NCBI GenBank assembly: GCA_900116395.1
Contig: FPAN01000003.1
Location: forward strand, 248,001 to 312,000
Length of the DNA stretch: 64,000 bases
Direction of reading: 5' to 3'
Source: Lachnospiraceae bacterium XBD2001
Lineage (GTDB): Bacteria; Bacillota; Clostridia; Lachnospirales; Lachnospiraceae
The translations under genes and the position numbers were made by a program. Positions 41,065 through 51,557 of this stretch are shown one piece after another; position 1 is the stretch's first letter; each line of letters starts with the position of its first letter. The notes below the pieces were generated by a model that saw nothing but the letters and a program-made list of their open reading frames with translations, did no database searches and was not told the DNA's origin.

Positions 41065-43232
41065 GTTTCTTCTTCACTTTCTTCCGACACCGCCCAGATT
41101 GGAATAAACTTCCGCTCCTGCCAATGTGTCGTATTTGATGTATCTTTTTTCATTGCCTCTTCACAGAATTGCTTCTGGGAAGAAACCGCACGATGTCCTC
41201 GACGGTCCGGGCGATGATACTCCCCATCCGGCATCAGATGGTAAGCCTTCAGATTATCCTGTAGCTCCACATCCAAGATGTGCTTCACACGACTCTTAAT
41301 GGCATCGTCTTCCACCGGGAAAATAATCTCCACGCGACGATCCAGATTACGGGGCATCCAGTCCGCAGACCCCATATAGATATCTTCTAAACCGTCATTG
41401 TAAAAATAGAAAATACGGCTGTGTTCCAGGAAGTTTCCTACAATGGAGCTGACATGGATATTGTCGCTGACTCCCGGAATTCCGGTTTTCAGGCAGCAAA
41501 TACCGCGAACCACAAGGTAGATTTCCACGCCAGCCGCAGATGCTTCATACAGCTTGGCGATGATTTTCTGATCGCACAGGGAATTCATCTTGCAGACAAT
41601 GCGGGCTTCCTTCCCTTCCATGGCATGCTTAATCTCCCGCTCGATCAACTGGTTGAACTTCTTGCGAAGCCAAATCGGTGCCACAATCAGCTTATTCCAG
41701 ACAGCAGGCTCCGAATAACCGGAAAGCATATTAAAGACTGCCGTTGCATCTTCACCGATGAGCTCGGAACAGGTAAAAATACCGCAATCCGTATAGGTCT
41801 TGGCTGTGGAATCATTATAGTTACCGGTGCCAAGATGCACATAACGCTTGATTCCGTCTTCCTCCCGACGCACCACAAGGGCAATCTTGCTATGGGTTTT
41901 CAGTCCTACCAAACCATAGATCACATGACAGCCTGCCTGCTCTAACTTCTTCGCCCAGACGATGTTGTTCTCCTCATCGAATCGCGCCTTTAACTCTACC
42001 AATACCGTAACCTGCTTGCCGCCTTCCGCCGCTCTAGCTAAGGCCGCAATAATGGGCGAATGACCGCTGACACGATACAGGGTCTGCTTGATAGCCAATA
42101 CTCCCGGATCCTTCGCAGCCTGTGCAATGAATTCTACGACAGGATCAAAGGTCTCATAAGGATGATGTAGGAAGATATCACCCTTAGATATGCAATCAAA
42201 GATATTATCTCCCGGGGCAATACGGGGATTAAGCTGAGGTGTATACGGTGGATACCGAAGTTCCTCAAATCCCGGGATTCCGTAAAGCTTCATAAGGAAG
42301 GTCAAATCAATGGGACCGCTAATCTCATAAATCGCTTCCTTGGGCACATTTAAGTTATGGCGCAAGGTAGACAACAGACTGGGATCCACATGCTCTTCCA
42401 CTTCCAGTCGAATGACTTCGCCCCATTGGCGGCGTTTCAACTGCTTTTGAATCTCCTTCAGAAGATCGGAAGCATCATCCTCATCAATGGGCAGATCGGC
42501 GTTACGCATAATGCGATATGGGAATGCGCACTGCACATTGTAATTTAAAAACAGCCGATCGATGTTTTTCTCAATGATCTGCTCCAAAAGAATGAAGGAT
42601 TCTTTGTATCCGGATTCCGTCGGAATGGATACCAGTCGCGGTAAAACCGAAGGTACCTGTACCGTTGCAAACTCCAAGCCCTTGTTTTTCCCCTTGAATA
42701 AATGAGTGCTTTTTTCCTTCTGGGTAATCAGGGCAGCGATGTTCAATGACTTATTCCGAATCAGAGGGAACGGCCGAGCGGCATCCACCGCCAGTGGCGT
42801 TAAAACCGGATAAATGGTTTCCTCAAAATACCGGTCCACATAGGTCGCCTGTCGTTCGGACAGCTCCTCATGGCAACTTACAATCTGAATGCCGGCCTGA
42901 TTCAAAAGGGGAATCAAAGAACGGTTATAGGTGGAATACTGGGTGGCAACAAACTTCTTCGTTACATCATGAATGGCCGCAATCTGCTCTTCCGGGTTCA
43001 TGCCCGCAAGATCCGGCTTCTTATATCCGGCATTCACCATATCCTTCAAGGAGGCCACCCGCACCATGAAGAACTCATCCAGATTGGACGCGGTAATGCT
43101 TAAGAACTTCAGTCGTTCTAAGATGGGAATATTTTTGTCTCTGGCCTCAAACAGAATGCGCTGATTGAATTTCAGCCAGCTTAACTCACGGTTCTCGTAG
43201 TACTTGTAGTTGTTGTAATCGACTTTCATCAT
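41061..43232 (-). CDS. ppk1: Polyphosphate kinase 1
   Basis: PPK1 reversibly polymerises the gamma-phosphate of ATP into polyphosphate. The 723-residue protein begins with the N-domain (YYENRELSWLKFNQRILFEA), followed by the head domain and two phospholipase-D-like C domains containing the autophosphorylated histidine in LKTHSKIALV and the second in KRYVHLGTGNYND. The ATG at 43232 has GGAGG 5 nt upstream; the next codon is also ATG, and a GTG at 43244 is less likely. It sits 13 nt after ppx, so synthesis and breakdown are in one transcript. Confidence 0.94.
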   Translation of the reverse strand: MMKVDYNNYKYYENRELSWLKFNQRILFEARDKNIPILERLKFLSITASNLDEFFMVRVASLKDMVNAGYKKPDLAGMNPEEQIAAIHDVTKKFVATQYSTYNRSLIPLLNQAGIQIVSCHEELSERQATYVDRYFEETIYPVLTPLAVDAARPFPLIRNKSLNIAALITQKEKSTHLFKGKNKGLEFATVQVPSVLPRLVSIPTESGYKESFILLEQIIEKNIDRLFLNYNVQCAFPYRIMRNADLPIDEDDASDLLKEIQKQLKRRQWGEVIRLEVEEHVDPSLLSTLRHNLNVPKEAIYEISGPIDLTFLMKLYGIPGFEELRYPPYTPQLNPRIAPGDNIFDCISKGDIFLHHPYETFDPVVEFIAQAAKDPGVLAIKQTLYRVSGHSPIIAALARAAEGGKQVTVLVELKARFDEENNIVWAKKLEQAGCHVIYGLVGLKTHSKIALVVRREEDGIKRYVHLGTGNYNDSTAKTYTDCGIFTCSELIGEDATAVFNMLSGYSEPAVWNKLIVAPIWLRKKFNQLIEREIKHAMEGKEARIVCKMNSLCDQKIIAKLYEASAAGVEIYLVVRGICCLKTGIPGVSDNIHVSSIVGNFLEHSRIFYFYNDGLEDIYMGSADWMPRNLDRRVEIIFPVEDDAIKSRVKHILDVELQDNLKAYHLMPDGEYHRPDRRGHRAVSSQKQFCEEAMKKDTSNTTHWQERKFIPIWAVSEESEEET

Positions 43233-43245
43233 AAGCCCCTCCACG

Positions 43246-44778
43246 CTACACTCTGCGTTCCCGAATCACCGGTCGCACTGCCATTACGCTCTGGAAGAAA
43301 TCTGCCTTCTCCTCAAACAGTCCCTTCTCCAAAGTAATGGAATCCTCCGATTCAATGGATATAATCAACTGATTCTTGCTAACGTTCATGGACATATTCT
43401 TAAACTTCTGCCGATGGGAGCGGTCCATGGCATTGGCTACCCGTAGGATTGCCAGCAATTTCAAAAATACCAGATACTCCGCCTCCGTAAAATGGTCGTT
43501 CACCAGATCGAAGGTGATCTCGTCCCGATGATTATAGGCCGCAATCATGGCCACCATTTCCCGTTCCTTATGGGTGAGTCCGAGAATCTCACTGGACATG
43601 ATAATAGTATAGGAACACTGCGGGGATTCCGACAGGGAAATGTACTTCCCGCAGTCATGAAGAATCGCGGCTGTTCGAAGAATCAGCTTCTCTCTCTTTT
43701 TCAATCCGTGCTGCTTCTTGGTAGCATCAAAAATCATGGTAGACATCTTATCCATGGCCTTCAGATGAGGATGATAGCTGCTGTAACGCTGGGCAATACA
43801 CCAAGCGGCAGACAATACATCCTGCTCAAAGTCATGGGAGGTCTTCAGATAGCGATGGGCATAGGCATATTCCAACGCCATACCTTCCGGAACCGATGCT
43901 CCCGGCAAATAGATTTTGTCGAAATCCATCTGATGCAACAGGGTATCCGACAATAGGAAAAACGGCAAAAACATCTCATCCGGATCGTCAATCAACTGAC
44001 CCTGTCCGGAGATGGTATAGCTAACGTCTTTGCCTATTTTTTTCAGGTAATGCAGCATCTCATCCTTGGTCAGAAAGTGTTTCTCTTTGTAGGAGTACAT
44101 CTGGCGAAGCACTGTAAGGAGCTGGTCGTTTAGCATAATCAGATACTTCGGCTTTTTCTCCCGCAAAAACATATTGGTAAAGGTACCGATTTCTTTGCGA
44201 ATCATATCATAGAGCTGTTCCCGGCCGTCGGCCTTCTGTCCCAGACGCTTTAAGTTCTCCCGCACACGGAAAGCTCCAAGCATAATATGCTGTGTGGTTA
44301 CGATTTTCCCTTTTTCAAAAAGGGTTAGCTGCAGGGAAGAACCGCCGATATCCGCCATAATTGCAGAATCGGAAACCAAATCTTCGAAGGCCGGTGCCTG
44401 GGCGGTAGCCTGGTAGCTTAAAAACCGCTGCTCGGAGTTAGACAAAATCGTGACATGCAGCCCGCAATGCAAGCGAATCTGATCCAATACGAAATACACA
44501 TTCTCTGCGGACTTTAAGGCATAGCCGGCATGGATGCCGTAATCGTCCACCTTGTAGGTTTTCATGGTATTTTTCATATCATTCAAAGCCAGAATCAGGT
44601 TCTGCAACGTCTCGAAAGACACCTTCTTGTGATAGAAAATATCCCTGGCCAGCTCGGTTCTGGTCCGAAGACAGTCAATCTCCCGCAGTCCGTTGCTGTC
44701 GGAACGAATCTCAAAAATCTTCAGTTGTACTTCGTAGGTGCCGATGTAAATTGCCCCAAAGGTTTTGATATTCTTCAT
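43246..44778 (-). CDS. ppx: Ppx/GppA phosphatase with C-terminal HD-type domain
   Basis: The 510-residue protein has an actin-like ASKHA fold at the N-terminus with ADIGGSSLQLTLFEKG, the Ppx/GppA signature for binding polyphosphate or pppGpp. From about residue 310 an HD-like domain follows (AAILHDCGKYISLSESP, AAYNHRDEITFD). This two-part form is usual for longer exopolyphosphatases. Together with ppk1 directly downstream it controls polyphosphate. Whether it prefers polyphosphate or pppGpp cannot be told. Confidence 0.9.
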   Translation of the reverse strand: MKNIKTFGAIYIGTYEVQLKIFEIRSDSNGLREIDCLRTRTELARDIFYHKKVSFETLQNLILALNDMKNTMKTYKVDDYGIHAGYALKSAENVYFVLDQIRLHCGLHVTILSNSEQRFLSYQATAQAPAFEDLVSDSAIMADIGGSSLQLTLFEKGKIVTTQHIMLGAFRVRENLKRLGQKADGREQLYDMIRKEIGTFTNMFLREKKPKYLIMLNDQLLTVLRQMYSYKEKHFLTKDEMLHYLKKIGKDVSYTISGQGQLIDDPDEMFLPFFLLSDTLLHQMDFDKIYLPGASVPEGMALEYAYAHRYLKTSHDFEQDVLSAAWCIAQRYSSYHPHLKAMDKMSTMIFDATKKQHGLKKREKLILRTAAILHDCGKYISLSESPQCSYTIIMSSEILGLTHKEREMVAMIAAYNHRDEITFDLVNDHFTEAEYLVFLKLLAILRVANAMDRSHRQKFKNMSMNVSKNQLIISIESEDSITLEKGLFEEKADFFQSVMAVRPVIRERRV

Positions 44779-44792
44779 AAAACCCTCCCCAT

Positions 44793-45932
44793 CTATGATG
44801 AATAGTTTCCTAAAATCCGAAGGAAATTGGTCTCCTCCCGTAATCCAATCAATGCATTCTGGGTTCCTTCCTGTGTCAAATTCCCCTCAAAATCCAGGAA
44901 GAACCGATACTCCCACTGCTTCTGGGGAATCGGCCGGGATTCGATGCGTGTCATATTCAAGCCGTTAAAAATAAAGTGTGACAAGATGCGATACAAGGAA
45001 CCTTTCTCGTGGGGTAATTCAAAACACAAGGATACGATTCCGGCGTTCCGATGGAACGTGTGATTGGAAGAAACGATGATAAATCTGGTCTCATTGCCCT
45101 TCACATCCTGAATATCGGAATCCAATATCTGCAAACCGTAGAGCTTCGCATTGATTTCTCCCGCAATGGCTGCCTGATGAATCAGGCCGTCCTGTCGTAC
45201 CTTCTGTGCAGACATCGCTGTATTGGCAAGGGCCACCGTCTCAAAGTTGGGATGTTCCTTGCGCAGATACCCATCGCACTGCATCAGCGCCTGAGGATGG
45301 GAATAAACACAGGTAATATCGGAAATACTAGCTTCCGGAAGTCCCAAAAGGGCGTGATTGATACGAATAATCTGCTCGCCAATAATGGCAACATCATATT
45401 CCACCAACAAGTCATAGTTCTCCGTAACTGCTCCGGCCGTGGAATTCTCAATGGGAAGCACCGCATAGTCCGCTTCCTGATTCTTCAAAGCTTCCATGGC
45501 ATCCCGCCAGGTGTCTACGTGGAAACTCTCCGGTGTCGGTCCGAAGAACTCTTCCATGGCCGCCTGGGAATAAGCGCCTGCCACGCCTTGGAAAACAACC
45601 CGCTTGCCTTGCATCGGTTGATCTTCGCTTAAGGTAAAACCAAAATAATCCGGTTCCTTGTTGGAAGCCATAATCTGATACTGCTTCTTACGACTGGTGG
45701 ACATAATCTGGGAAAACAGCTCTTCCACGCCCTCTTTAGTGAAGGCATCCTTACAGTTTGCCGTTAGGACGTTTAACTTTTCTTCTTCCCGTACCTTGTC
45801 GAATACCGCTTTATGGTTGGCAATTTTGTAGTTGGCTACATCCTCCGCCAACCCAAGGCGTTTCTCATACAAAGCTAGAATCTGACTGTCGATGACATCA
45901 ATTTCTTTACGAATCTGGGTTAAATCTTTCAT
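44793..45932 (-). CDS. pheA: Bifunctional chorismate mutase/prephenate dehydratase
   Basis: PheA makes phenylpyruvate for phenylalanine synthesis. The 379-residue protein has an AroQ-type chorismate mutase at 1-90 (RKEIDVIDSQILALYEKRLG), a prephenate dehydratase domain (about 105-285; GVAGAYSQAA, ENSTAGAVTENYDLL, NETRFIIVS) and a C-terminal ACT domain with the Phe-binding GSLYRILSHF and ESRP motifs, so feedback inhibition is expected. The start at 45932 has AAGGAAAAAG upstream; the extension to 45974 overlaps polC. It follows polC by 22 nt. Confidence 0.95.
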   Translation of the reverse strand: MKDLTQIRKEIDVIDSQILALYEKRLGLAEDVANYKIANHKAVFDKVREEEKLNVLTANCKDAFTKEGVEELFSQIMSTSRKKQYQIMASNKEPDYFGFTLSEDQPMQGKRVVFQGVAGAYSQAAMEEFFGPTPESFHVDTWRDAMEALKNQEADYAVLPIENSTAGAVTENYDLLVEYDVAIIGEQIIRINHALLGLPEASISDITCVYSHPQALMQCDGYLRKEHPNFETVALANTAMSAQKVRQDGLIHQAAIAGEINAKLYGLQILDSDIQDVKGNETRFIIVSSNHTFHRNAGIVSLCFELPHEKGSLYRILSHFIFNGLNMTRIESRPIPQKQWEYRFFLDFEGNLTQEGTQNALIGLREETNFLRILGNYSS

Positions 45933-45954
45933 GTAATCTTTTTCCTTTTTTCCT

Positions 45955-48900
45955 TTATACACGTTGGAAATCAAACAACGACAGCTGATCGGACTCCGGT
46001 AAGTTCGGAATCAATCCCAACGCATCCATTTTTTCAATCACCGTGGCGCTGACTTTACCGCGGTTCTTCAAATCGTTCTTACTTAAGAAGGTTGCCTGGG
46101 CTGCAGCAATGGCTAAGTTCTCCGCAGCAGCAGGTCCCATTCCGCCAAGCATACTAAGTGGCGGAAGTAGCTTCCCGTCGACGATTTTAAAATACCGCGC
46201 ATCCGATTCGTACAAATCCATAGGCAAGAATTCATAGCCACGGGCATACATCTCCTGAACGATGCGCAGATCTCGATACAAGGCATCTTCATTGGCAGAC
46301 AGCTTCGTTTCCTTGGCCTTGTTATCCAATGCCAGAAGCTCCGCCTCACAGCGGTCCTGTCCCTGACACATCTTCTCGTAATCGAAGGCGGTAGCACGAA
46401 TGGAGAAAAACGCTGCGTAGTACGCCAACGGGTAAAACACCTTACAATATGCCACGCGCCAAGCCATCATAACGTAAGCCGCTGCGTGGGCCTTCGGGAA
46501 CATGTATTTAATTTTCTCACAGGACCAGATATACCAATCCGGCACGCCGTGATCAATCATGTCCTGCTTCCATCCCGGCCATTTATCGGCCTTGCCCTTA
46601 GCAACCATACCCTTACGAACGGCCTCCATAATCTTGAAGGATTCCTCGGAGTCGAGGCCCATACCTATAAGATAGGTCATGATATCATCTCGAGTACAAA
46701 TCGCCGTAGAAATGGTGGCTTTGCCTTCTTGAATCAAGGTCTGGGCATTGCCCAACCATACGTCGGTTCCGTGTGCCAATCCCGCAATTCGAATCAAGTC
46801 CGTAAACTCCTTCGGCTTGGTGTCACGTAACATGCCCATTGCAAAGTCCGTACCAAACTCCGGAATTCCCAAGGTTCCCATGTCACAGTTCCACAGGTCC
46901 TCCGGCTCCACCCCAAGTGCAGAGGTATCCTTAAACAGAGACATAACCGTCGGATCATCCAGCGGAATTTCCCTGGCATGAAGCCCCGTCAAGTCTTCCA
47001 ACATTCGAATCATGGTCGGATCCTGATGTCCTAAGATATCCAGCTTCAGCAAGTTGGAATCGATGGAATGGTAATCGAAATGGGTGGTAATAATATCCGA
47101 TTCCATATCATTGGCCGGATGCTGTACCGGGGTAAAGGTGTCGATCTCCTCGCCCACCGGCAATACGATAATTCCACCCGGATGCTGTCCGGTACTACGA
47201 CGTACACCAACACAGCCGGCCAAAATACGTTCAATTTCGCAACGACGCTTGATCTGGTCACGCTCTTCAAAATAATGCTTTACATATCCGTATGCGGTTT
47301 TGTCCGCCAAGGTTCCGATGGTTCCGGCCTTGAAGGTCTGACCCTCACCGAAGATAACCTCTGTGTATTTATGCGCCTTACTCTGATAATCACCGGAGAA
47401 GTTCAAGTCGATATCCGGCTCCTTATCACCCTTGAATCCAAGGAAGGTCTCAAACGGAATATCAAATCCGTCCTTATACAATTCCTCACCGCACACCGGG
47501 CACTTCTTGTCAGGCATGTCACATCCGGCACGTCCGGCAAAAGCTTTTACTTCCTCAGAGTCAAAATCTACGTAGTGACACTTACGACAAATATAGTGCG
47601 GGCTTAACGGATTAACCTCGGTAATACCGGCTGTGGTTGCAACGAAGGAGGAACCTACGGATCCACGGGAACCTACCAGGTATCCATCCTCATTGGACTT
47701 CCATACAAGCTTCTGTGCAATGATATACATTACGGCGTATCCATTGGAAATAATGGAATTCAACTCACGCTCCAAACGGGCTTCTACAATCTCCGGGAGC
47801 TTGTCTCCATACATTTCATGGGCACGGTTATAACAAATCTTACGCAGGGTCTCATCGGAATTCTCAATGACCGGAGGACACTTATCCGGACGGGTCGGCT
47901 GGATACGATCACACCAGTCACTGATCATATTCGGATTGGTGATGACCACTTCTCTGGCCTTCTCACTGCCAAGATAAGAGAACTCTTCCAACATCTCATC
48001 TGTGGTATGCAAAAACAGCGGCGGCTGCATGTCGGAGTCGTCAAATCCCTTATTACTCATGATAATTCGACGATAGATCTCATCCTCCGGATTCAAAAAG
48101 TGCACATCACAGGTAGCACAAACCGGCTTATTGAATTCCATACCCAGCTGTACGATACGACGGTTCAGATTCCGCAAATCCTCTTCCGTCTCCAACTTGT
48201 ACTTGCTGCGGCTTTTCTCATCCCGCAGATAAAAGGCGTTGTTACCAATCGGCTGGATTTCCAAATAGTCATAGAAATTCACGATACGGGCCACTTCGGA
48301 GTCGGACTTACCAAGCAAAACAGCCTGGAACAGCTCTCCCGCCTCACAGGCGGAACCGATAATCAAGCCCTCCCGATATTTCTCAATGAGACTCTTCGGG
48401 ATCTTCGGCTGACGTCGGAAATATTTCAAATGGGACGCGCTCACCAGTCGGTATAGGTTGATTCGTCCGATATCATTCTTTGCCAAAATAATAATATGGT
48501 ACGGGCGCTCCTTACGGATACGTTCCTCATTCATACGGGTCTCTTCGTTTAACGTATCCAAATCCTCGATGCCACGGCTCTTTAAGTCTGCAAGGAACTT
48601 CACGAAGAACTGTGCGGTACATTCCGCATCCTCCACGGCACGATGGTGATTATCCAAGGATACGTTCATGGCTGCGCCTACGGTATCCAACTTGTAGTTT
48701 TTCAAACTCGGCAACAGGAATTTTGCCAGCGGTACCGTATCGACGTACGTAAAATCCCACTTGATGCCAAGCTTCTGGCACTGAGCCAGAATACATCCCG
48801 TATCGAAATCCGCATTATGGGCCACTAAGATGGAATCTCCGCAGAACTCCATAAACTTCGGAAGAATGGTGTCGATTTTCTCCTGCCCGCGCAACATATC

Positions 48901-50463
48901 ATCCGTAATATGGGTCAGGTTCACGATGTCATAGGGCAACGGTTCTTCCGGATCGATGAATACGGAAAAACGATCGATAATCTCGCCGTTTTGTACTTTT
49001 ACCGCACCAATCTCGATAATCTTGACCTTCTTGGCATTCAAGCCGGTGGTCTCAATATCAAAAACTACATAGGTATCGTCCAGGGACTGATGCTTGGAAT
49101 TCTGAACGATGAGCTTGGTATCATCGACCAGATAGCCTTCCACGCCATAGATTACCTTAAAATCACCGGATACGGTATGAGCTGCATCCGGGAAGGACTG
49201 AACCACACCATGATCAGTGATTGCCAGCGCCTTATGTCCCCATTTCATGGCCTGTTTAATAATGTCAGAGACTTCGGAAACACCATCCATATCGCTCATC
49301 TTGGTATGGCAATGGAGTTCCACACGCTTCTCCGGGGCATTGTCCATACGGGGAGTTCTGGTATCCACGCTTTTCATCATGCCAAATACAGAGGCAAAGG
49401 TTAATTCCTTATCCCAGGTATCAAAAGCCGGCGTACCCTTCAACTGATAGAATCCGCCTACCTTTAAGTTCTGCAGGAACTCCTCTAACTGCTCATTCGG
49501 CACAAACAGTTTCGCTTTGATGCTGTCGGTAAAATCCGTTAAAACAAAGGAGACAATGGTCTTCTCGATCTTCTTCAATGGTGTCTGATCCATGGAAATA
49601 ATCTGACCACGAACCACCACTTCGCCAATACCGTCGAAGATCTCGGAAATAGACATTGGCGCATCCTCGAAATCTCTTCCGTAGATGGTATCCGGATTGG
49701 AGGAACGCTTCACGCCGAAGCTGCGGCGGGCAAATCCACCCTTGTTCTCGTTGCCAGGCACGGTCTTTTTCTTCGTCGCATCTCCATCGCCGGCATCGAA
49801 GGAGCCACCCTTACCGGAAGTCTTCATGAACTTGGACTTATCTTCCGCAGGCTCTTCCTCTAAGAGTTCCTTCTGCTTGGCCAACTGGTCACAACGCTCT
49901 TCAATAGCAGCAATCTCATTGATGATTTTCTGGTCCGCATCCTGACGGTAACGGGTCTCCACACAGTCCTTATATTCGAAGGTAATGGTCATGGTAAGAC
50001 CGCAACGCTCACAGAAAATACGATTCAACAAATCATGGAGCTTCATCTCGCATTCATGGGCAATGACGGTATTTTCCAATACCACAATCAATTCCCGGTC
50101 CCGAAAGCGAAAATCTCCACGCTTCAGTAAGCTAAATAAAATAACGTCGTACTGGCTGAACTCCTCAAGGATGCTGTCCTTGTAGTTGTTATACAAAGAC
50201 TCCGGCGTATATTGGTCGGACAGATTGAAATGTTCAATAATGTGCACATCCATATTGTCCTTGGCAAAATACTGTTTCTTAATGGCGTCTTCCAACTTCC
50301 AGATACGACGTTTCGGTATGACGGTATCGGAGGTCATATAGATACGCATGACATTATGGTTGCGATTGGTCGCAACCTTATTAACGACAGAATTACGAAG
50401 CACCGTATTCATGTTGTCGTCCATTTTCAATTCACGAAATAAGTCAAAAAACGCGGTATCCAT
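45955..50463 (-). CDS. polC: DNA polymerase III PolC
   Basis: PolC is the main replicase of low-GC Gram-positives. The 1502-residue protein has, in order: an N-terminal domain and OB fold, a PHP domain beginning ELHCHTKMSDMDG near residue 380, interrupted by the DnaQ-like 3'-5' exonuclease (VFDIETTGLNAKKVKIIEIGAV near 467), a zinc site (CRKCHY ... CPVCGEEL near 960), the catalytic aspartates in EPDIDLNFSG near 1018, and a C-terminal HhH region. Length is about 60 residues over B. subtilis PolC. The ATG at 50463 has GGAGTG upstream. It ends the conserved frr-to-polC run. Confidence 0.97.
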   Translation of the reverse strand: MDTAFFDLFRELKMDDNMNTVLRNSVVNKVATNRNHNVMRIYMTSDTVIPKRRIWKLEDAIKKQYFAKDNMDVHIIEHFNLSDQYTPESLYNNYKDSILEEFSQYDVILFSLLKRGDFRFRDRELIVVLENTVIAHECEMKLHDLLNRIFCERCGLTMTITFEYKDCVETRYRQDADQKIINEIAAIEERCDQLAKQKELLEEEPAEDKSKFMKTSGKGGSFDAGDGDATKKKTVPGNENKGGFARRSFGVKRSSNPDTIYGRDFEDAPMSISEIFDGIGEVVVRGQIISMDQTPLKKIEKTIVSFVLTDFTDSIKAKLFVPNEQLEEFLQNLKVGGFYQLKGTPAFDTWDKELTFASVFGMMKSVDTRTPRMDNAPEKRVELHCHTKMSDMDGVSEVSDIIKQAMKWGHKALAITDHGVVQSFPDAAHTVSGDFKVIYGVEGYLVDDTKLIVQNSKHQSLDDTYVVFDIETTGLNAKKVKIIEIGAVKVQNGEIIDRFSVFIDPEEPLPYDIVNLTHITDDMLRGQEKIDTILPKFMEFCGDSILVAHNADFDTGCILAQCQKLGIKWDFTYVDTVPLAKFLLPSLKNYKLDTVGAAMNVSLDNHHRAVEDAECTAQFFVKFLADLKSRGIEDLDTLNEETRMNEERIRKERPYHIIILAKNDIGRINLYRLVSASHLKYFRRQPKIPKSLIEKYREGLIIGSACEAGELFQAVLLGKSDSEVARIVNFYDYLEIQPIGNNAFYLRDEKSRSKYKLETEEDLRNLNRRIVQLGMEFNKPVCATCDVHFLNPEDEIYRRIIMSNKGFDDSDMQPPLFLHTTDEMLEEFSYLGSEKAREVVITNPNMISDWCDRIQPTRPDKCPPVIENSDETLRKICYNRAHEMYGDKLPEIVEARLERELNSIISNGYAVMYIIAQKLVWKSNEDGYLVGSRGSVGSSFVATTAGITEVNPLSPHYICRKCHYVDFDSEEVKAFAGRAGCDMPDKKCPVCGEELYKDGFDIPFETFLGFKGDKEPDIDLNFSGDYQSKAHKYTEVIFGEGQTFKAGTIGTLADKTAYGYVKHYFEERDQIKRRCEIERILAGCVGVRRSTGQHPGGIIVLPVGEEIDTFTPVQHPANDMESDIITTHFDYHSIDSNLLKLDILGHQDPTMIRMLEDLTGLHAREIPLDDPTVMSLFKDTSALGVEPEDLWNCDMGTLGIPEFGTDFAMGMLRDTKPKEFTDLIRIAGLAHGTDVWLGNAQTLIQEGKATISTAICTRDDIMTYLIGMGLDSEESFKIMEAVRKGMVAKGKADKWPGWKQDMIDHGVPDWYIWSCEKIKYMFPKAHAAAYVMMAWRVAYCKVFYPLAYYAAFFSIRATAFDYEKMCQGQDRCEAELLALDNKAKETKLSANEDALYRDLRIVQEMYARGYEFLPMDLYESDARYFKIVDGKLLPPLSMLGGMGPAAAENLAIAAAQATFLSKNDLKNRGKVSATVIEKMDALGLIPNLPESDQLSLFDFQRV

Positions 50464-50485
50464 AAAACACTCCAAAGGTTATTTT

Positions 50486-51544
50486 TTAATCGTTCCAATG
50501 AAGCAGTTCTTCACGAAGTGCACCAAGCAACTGGTCCTCCGGAAGCTTCTTAATGACTTCGCCGTGCTTAATCAATAAGCCGACGCCGACACCACCGGCA
50601 ATGCCGATATCTGCTTCTTTGGCTTCTCCAGGGCCGTTTACCACACAACCCATGACAGCCACCTTCACGCCATCCAGCGGAATGTCAGCCACCATATTCT
50701 CCACCTGGTTGGCCAGTCCAATCAGATCAATCTGTGTACGTCCGCAGGTTGGGCAGGAAACAATCTCAATGCCGCCCTTGCGTAAGCCTAACGTACGTAA
50801 AATCAATTTTGCGGATTTGATTTCCTCCAAAGGATCTCCGGTTAAAGAAACACGAATGGTATCTCCGATGCCCTGACTTAGAATCAAGCCGAGTCCGATG
50901 GAAGATTTGATGTTACCGCTGATGATGGTTCCGGATTCGGTTATACCAACATGAAGCGGATGATCGGTCTTCTTGGAAATCAATTCATGAGCTTTGACGC
51001 ACATCAGTACATCGGAAGACTTAATACTGATTACCAGGTTGTCATAGCCCAAATCCTCGATGATTTTCACCTTATCCAAGGCGCTCTCCACAATGCCTTC
51101 TGCTGTAACGCCATGGTATTTTTCAACCAAATCCTGTTCCAAAGATCCGCTGTTTACGCCGACTCGAATAGGAATATTGCGCTCCTTGGCAACATCCACA
51201 ACTGCCTGAATACGGTCAATGGAACCGATATTCCCCGGATTGATACGAATCTTATCGGCGCCATTCTCCATAGCTGCAATGGCCAAGCGATAATCAAAAT
51301 GAATATCTGCAACCAGTGGAATGGAAATCTGCTTCTTAATCTCGCCAAGAGCCTTCGCAGCTTCCATGGTAGGACAAGCACAGCGAATGATATCGCAGCC
51401 TGCCGCTGTAAGAGCCTGAATCTGTGCGACGGTTGCTGCAACATCTTCGGTCTTGGTATTGGTCATTGACTGTATCAAAATCGGATGATTGCCACCGATG
51501 ACACGATTTCCGATATGTACTTCTTTGGTTAATTTACGTTCCAT
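50486..51544 (-). CDS. ispG: 4-hydroxy-3-methylbut-2-enyl diphosphate synthase (flavodoxin/ferredoxin)
   Basis: IspG performs the penultimate step of the MEP isoprenoid pathway with a [4Fe-4S] cluster. The 352-residue protein has a TIM barrel (IQSMTNTKTEDV, ADIHFDYRLAIAAMENGADKIRINPGN) and the cluster cysteines in SCPTCGRTQ and VMGCVVNGPGEAKEADIG. With dxr two genes upstream, two MEP enzymes share the operon with uppS, which uses the product. ATG 51544 has AGGTG upstream. Confidence 0.96.
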   Translation of the reverse strand: MERKLTKEVHIGNRVIGGNHPILIQSMTNTKTEDVAATVAQIQALTAAGCDIIRCACPTMEAAKALGEIKKQISIPLVADIHFDYRLAIAAMENGADKIRINPGNIGSIDRIQAVVDVAKERNIPIRVGVNSGSLEQDLVEKYHGVTAEGIVESALDKVKIIEDLGYDNLVISIKSSDVLMCVKAHELISKKTDHPLHVGITESGTIISGNIKSSIGLGLILSQGIGDTIRVSLTGDPLEEIKSAKLILRTLGLRKGGIEIVSCPTCGRTQIDLIGLANQVENMVADIPLDGVKVAVMGCVVNGPGEAKEADIGIAGGVGVGLLIKHGEVIKKLPEDQLLGALREELLHWND

Positions 51545-51557
51545 ATTCTTCACCTAA

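Noticed and set aside
50951-51469. Plus-strand frame of 172 codons opposite ispG
   Set aside because: Antisense to a canonical ispG with conserved motifs; composition reflects the complementary strand.
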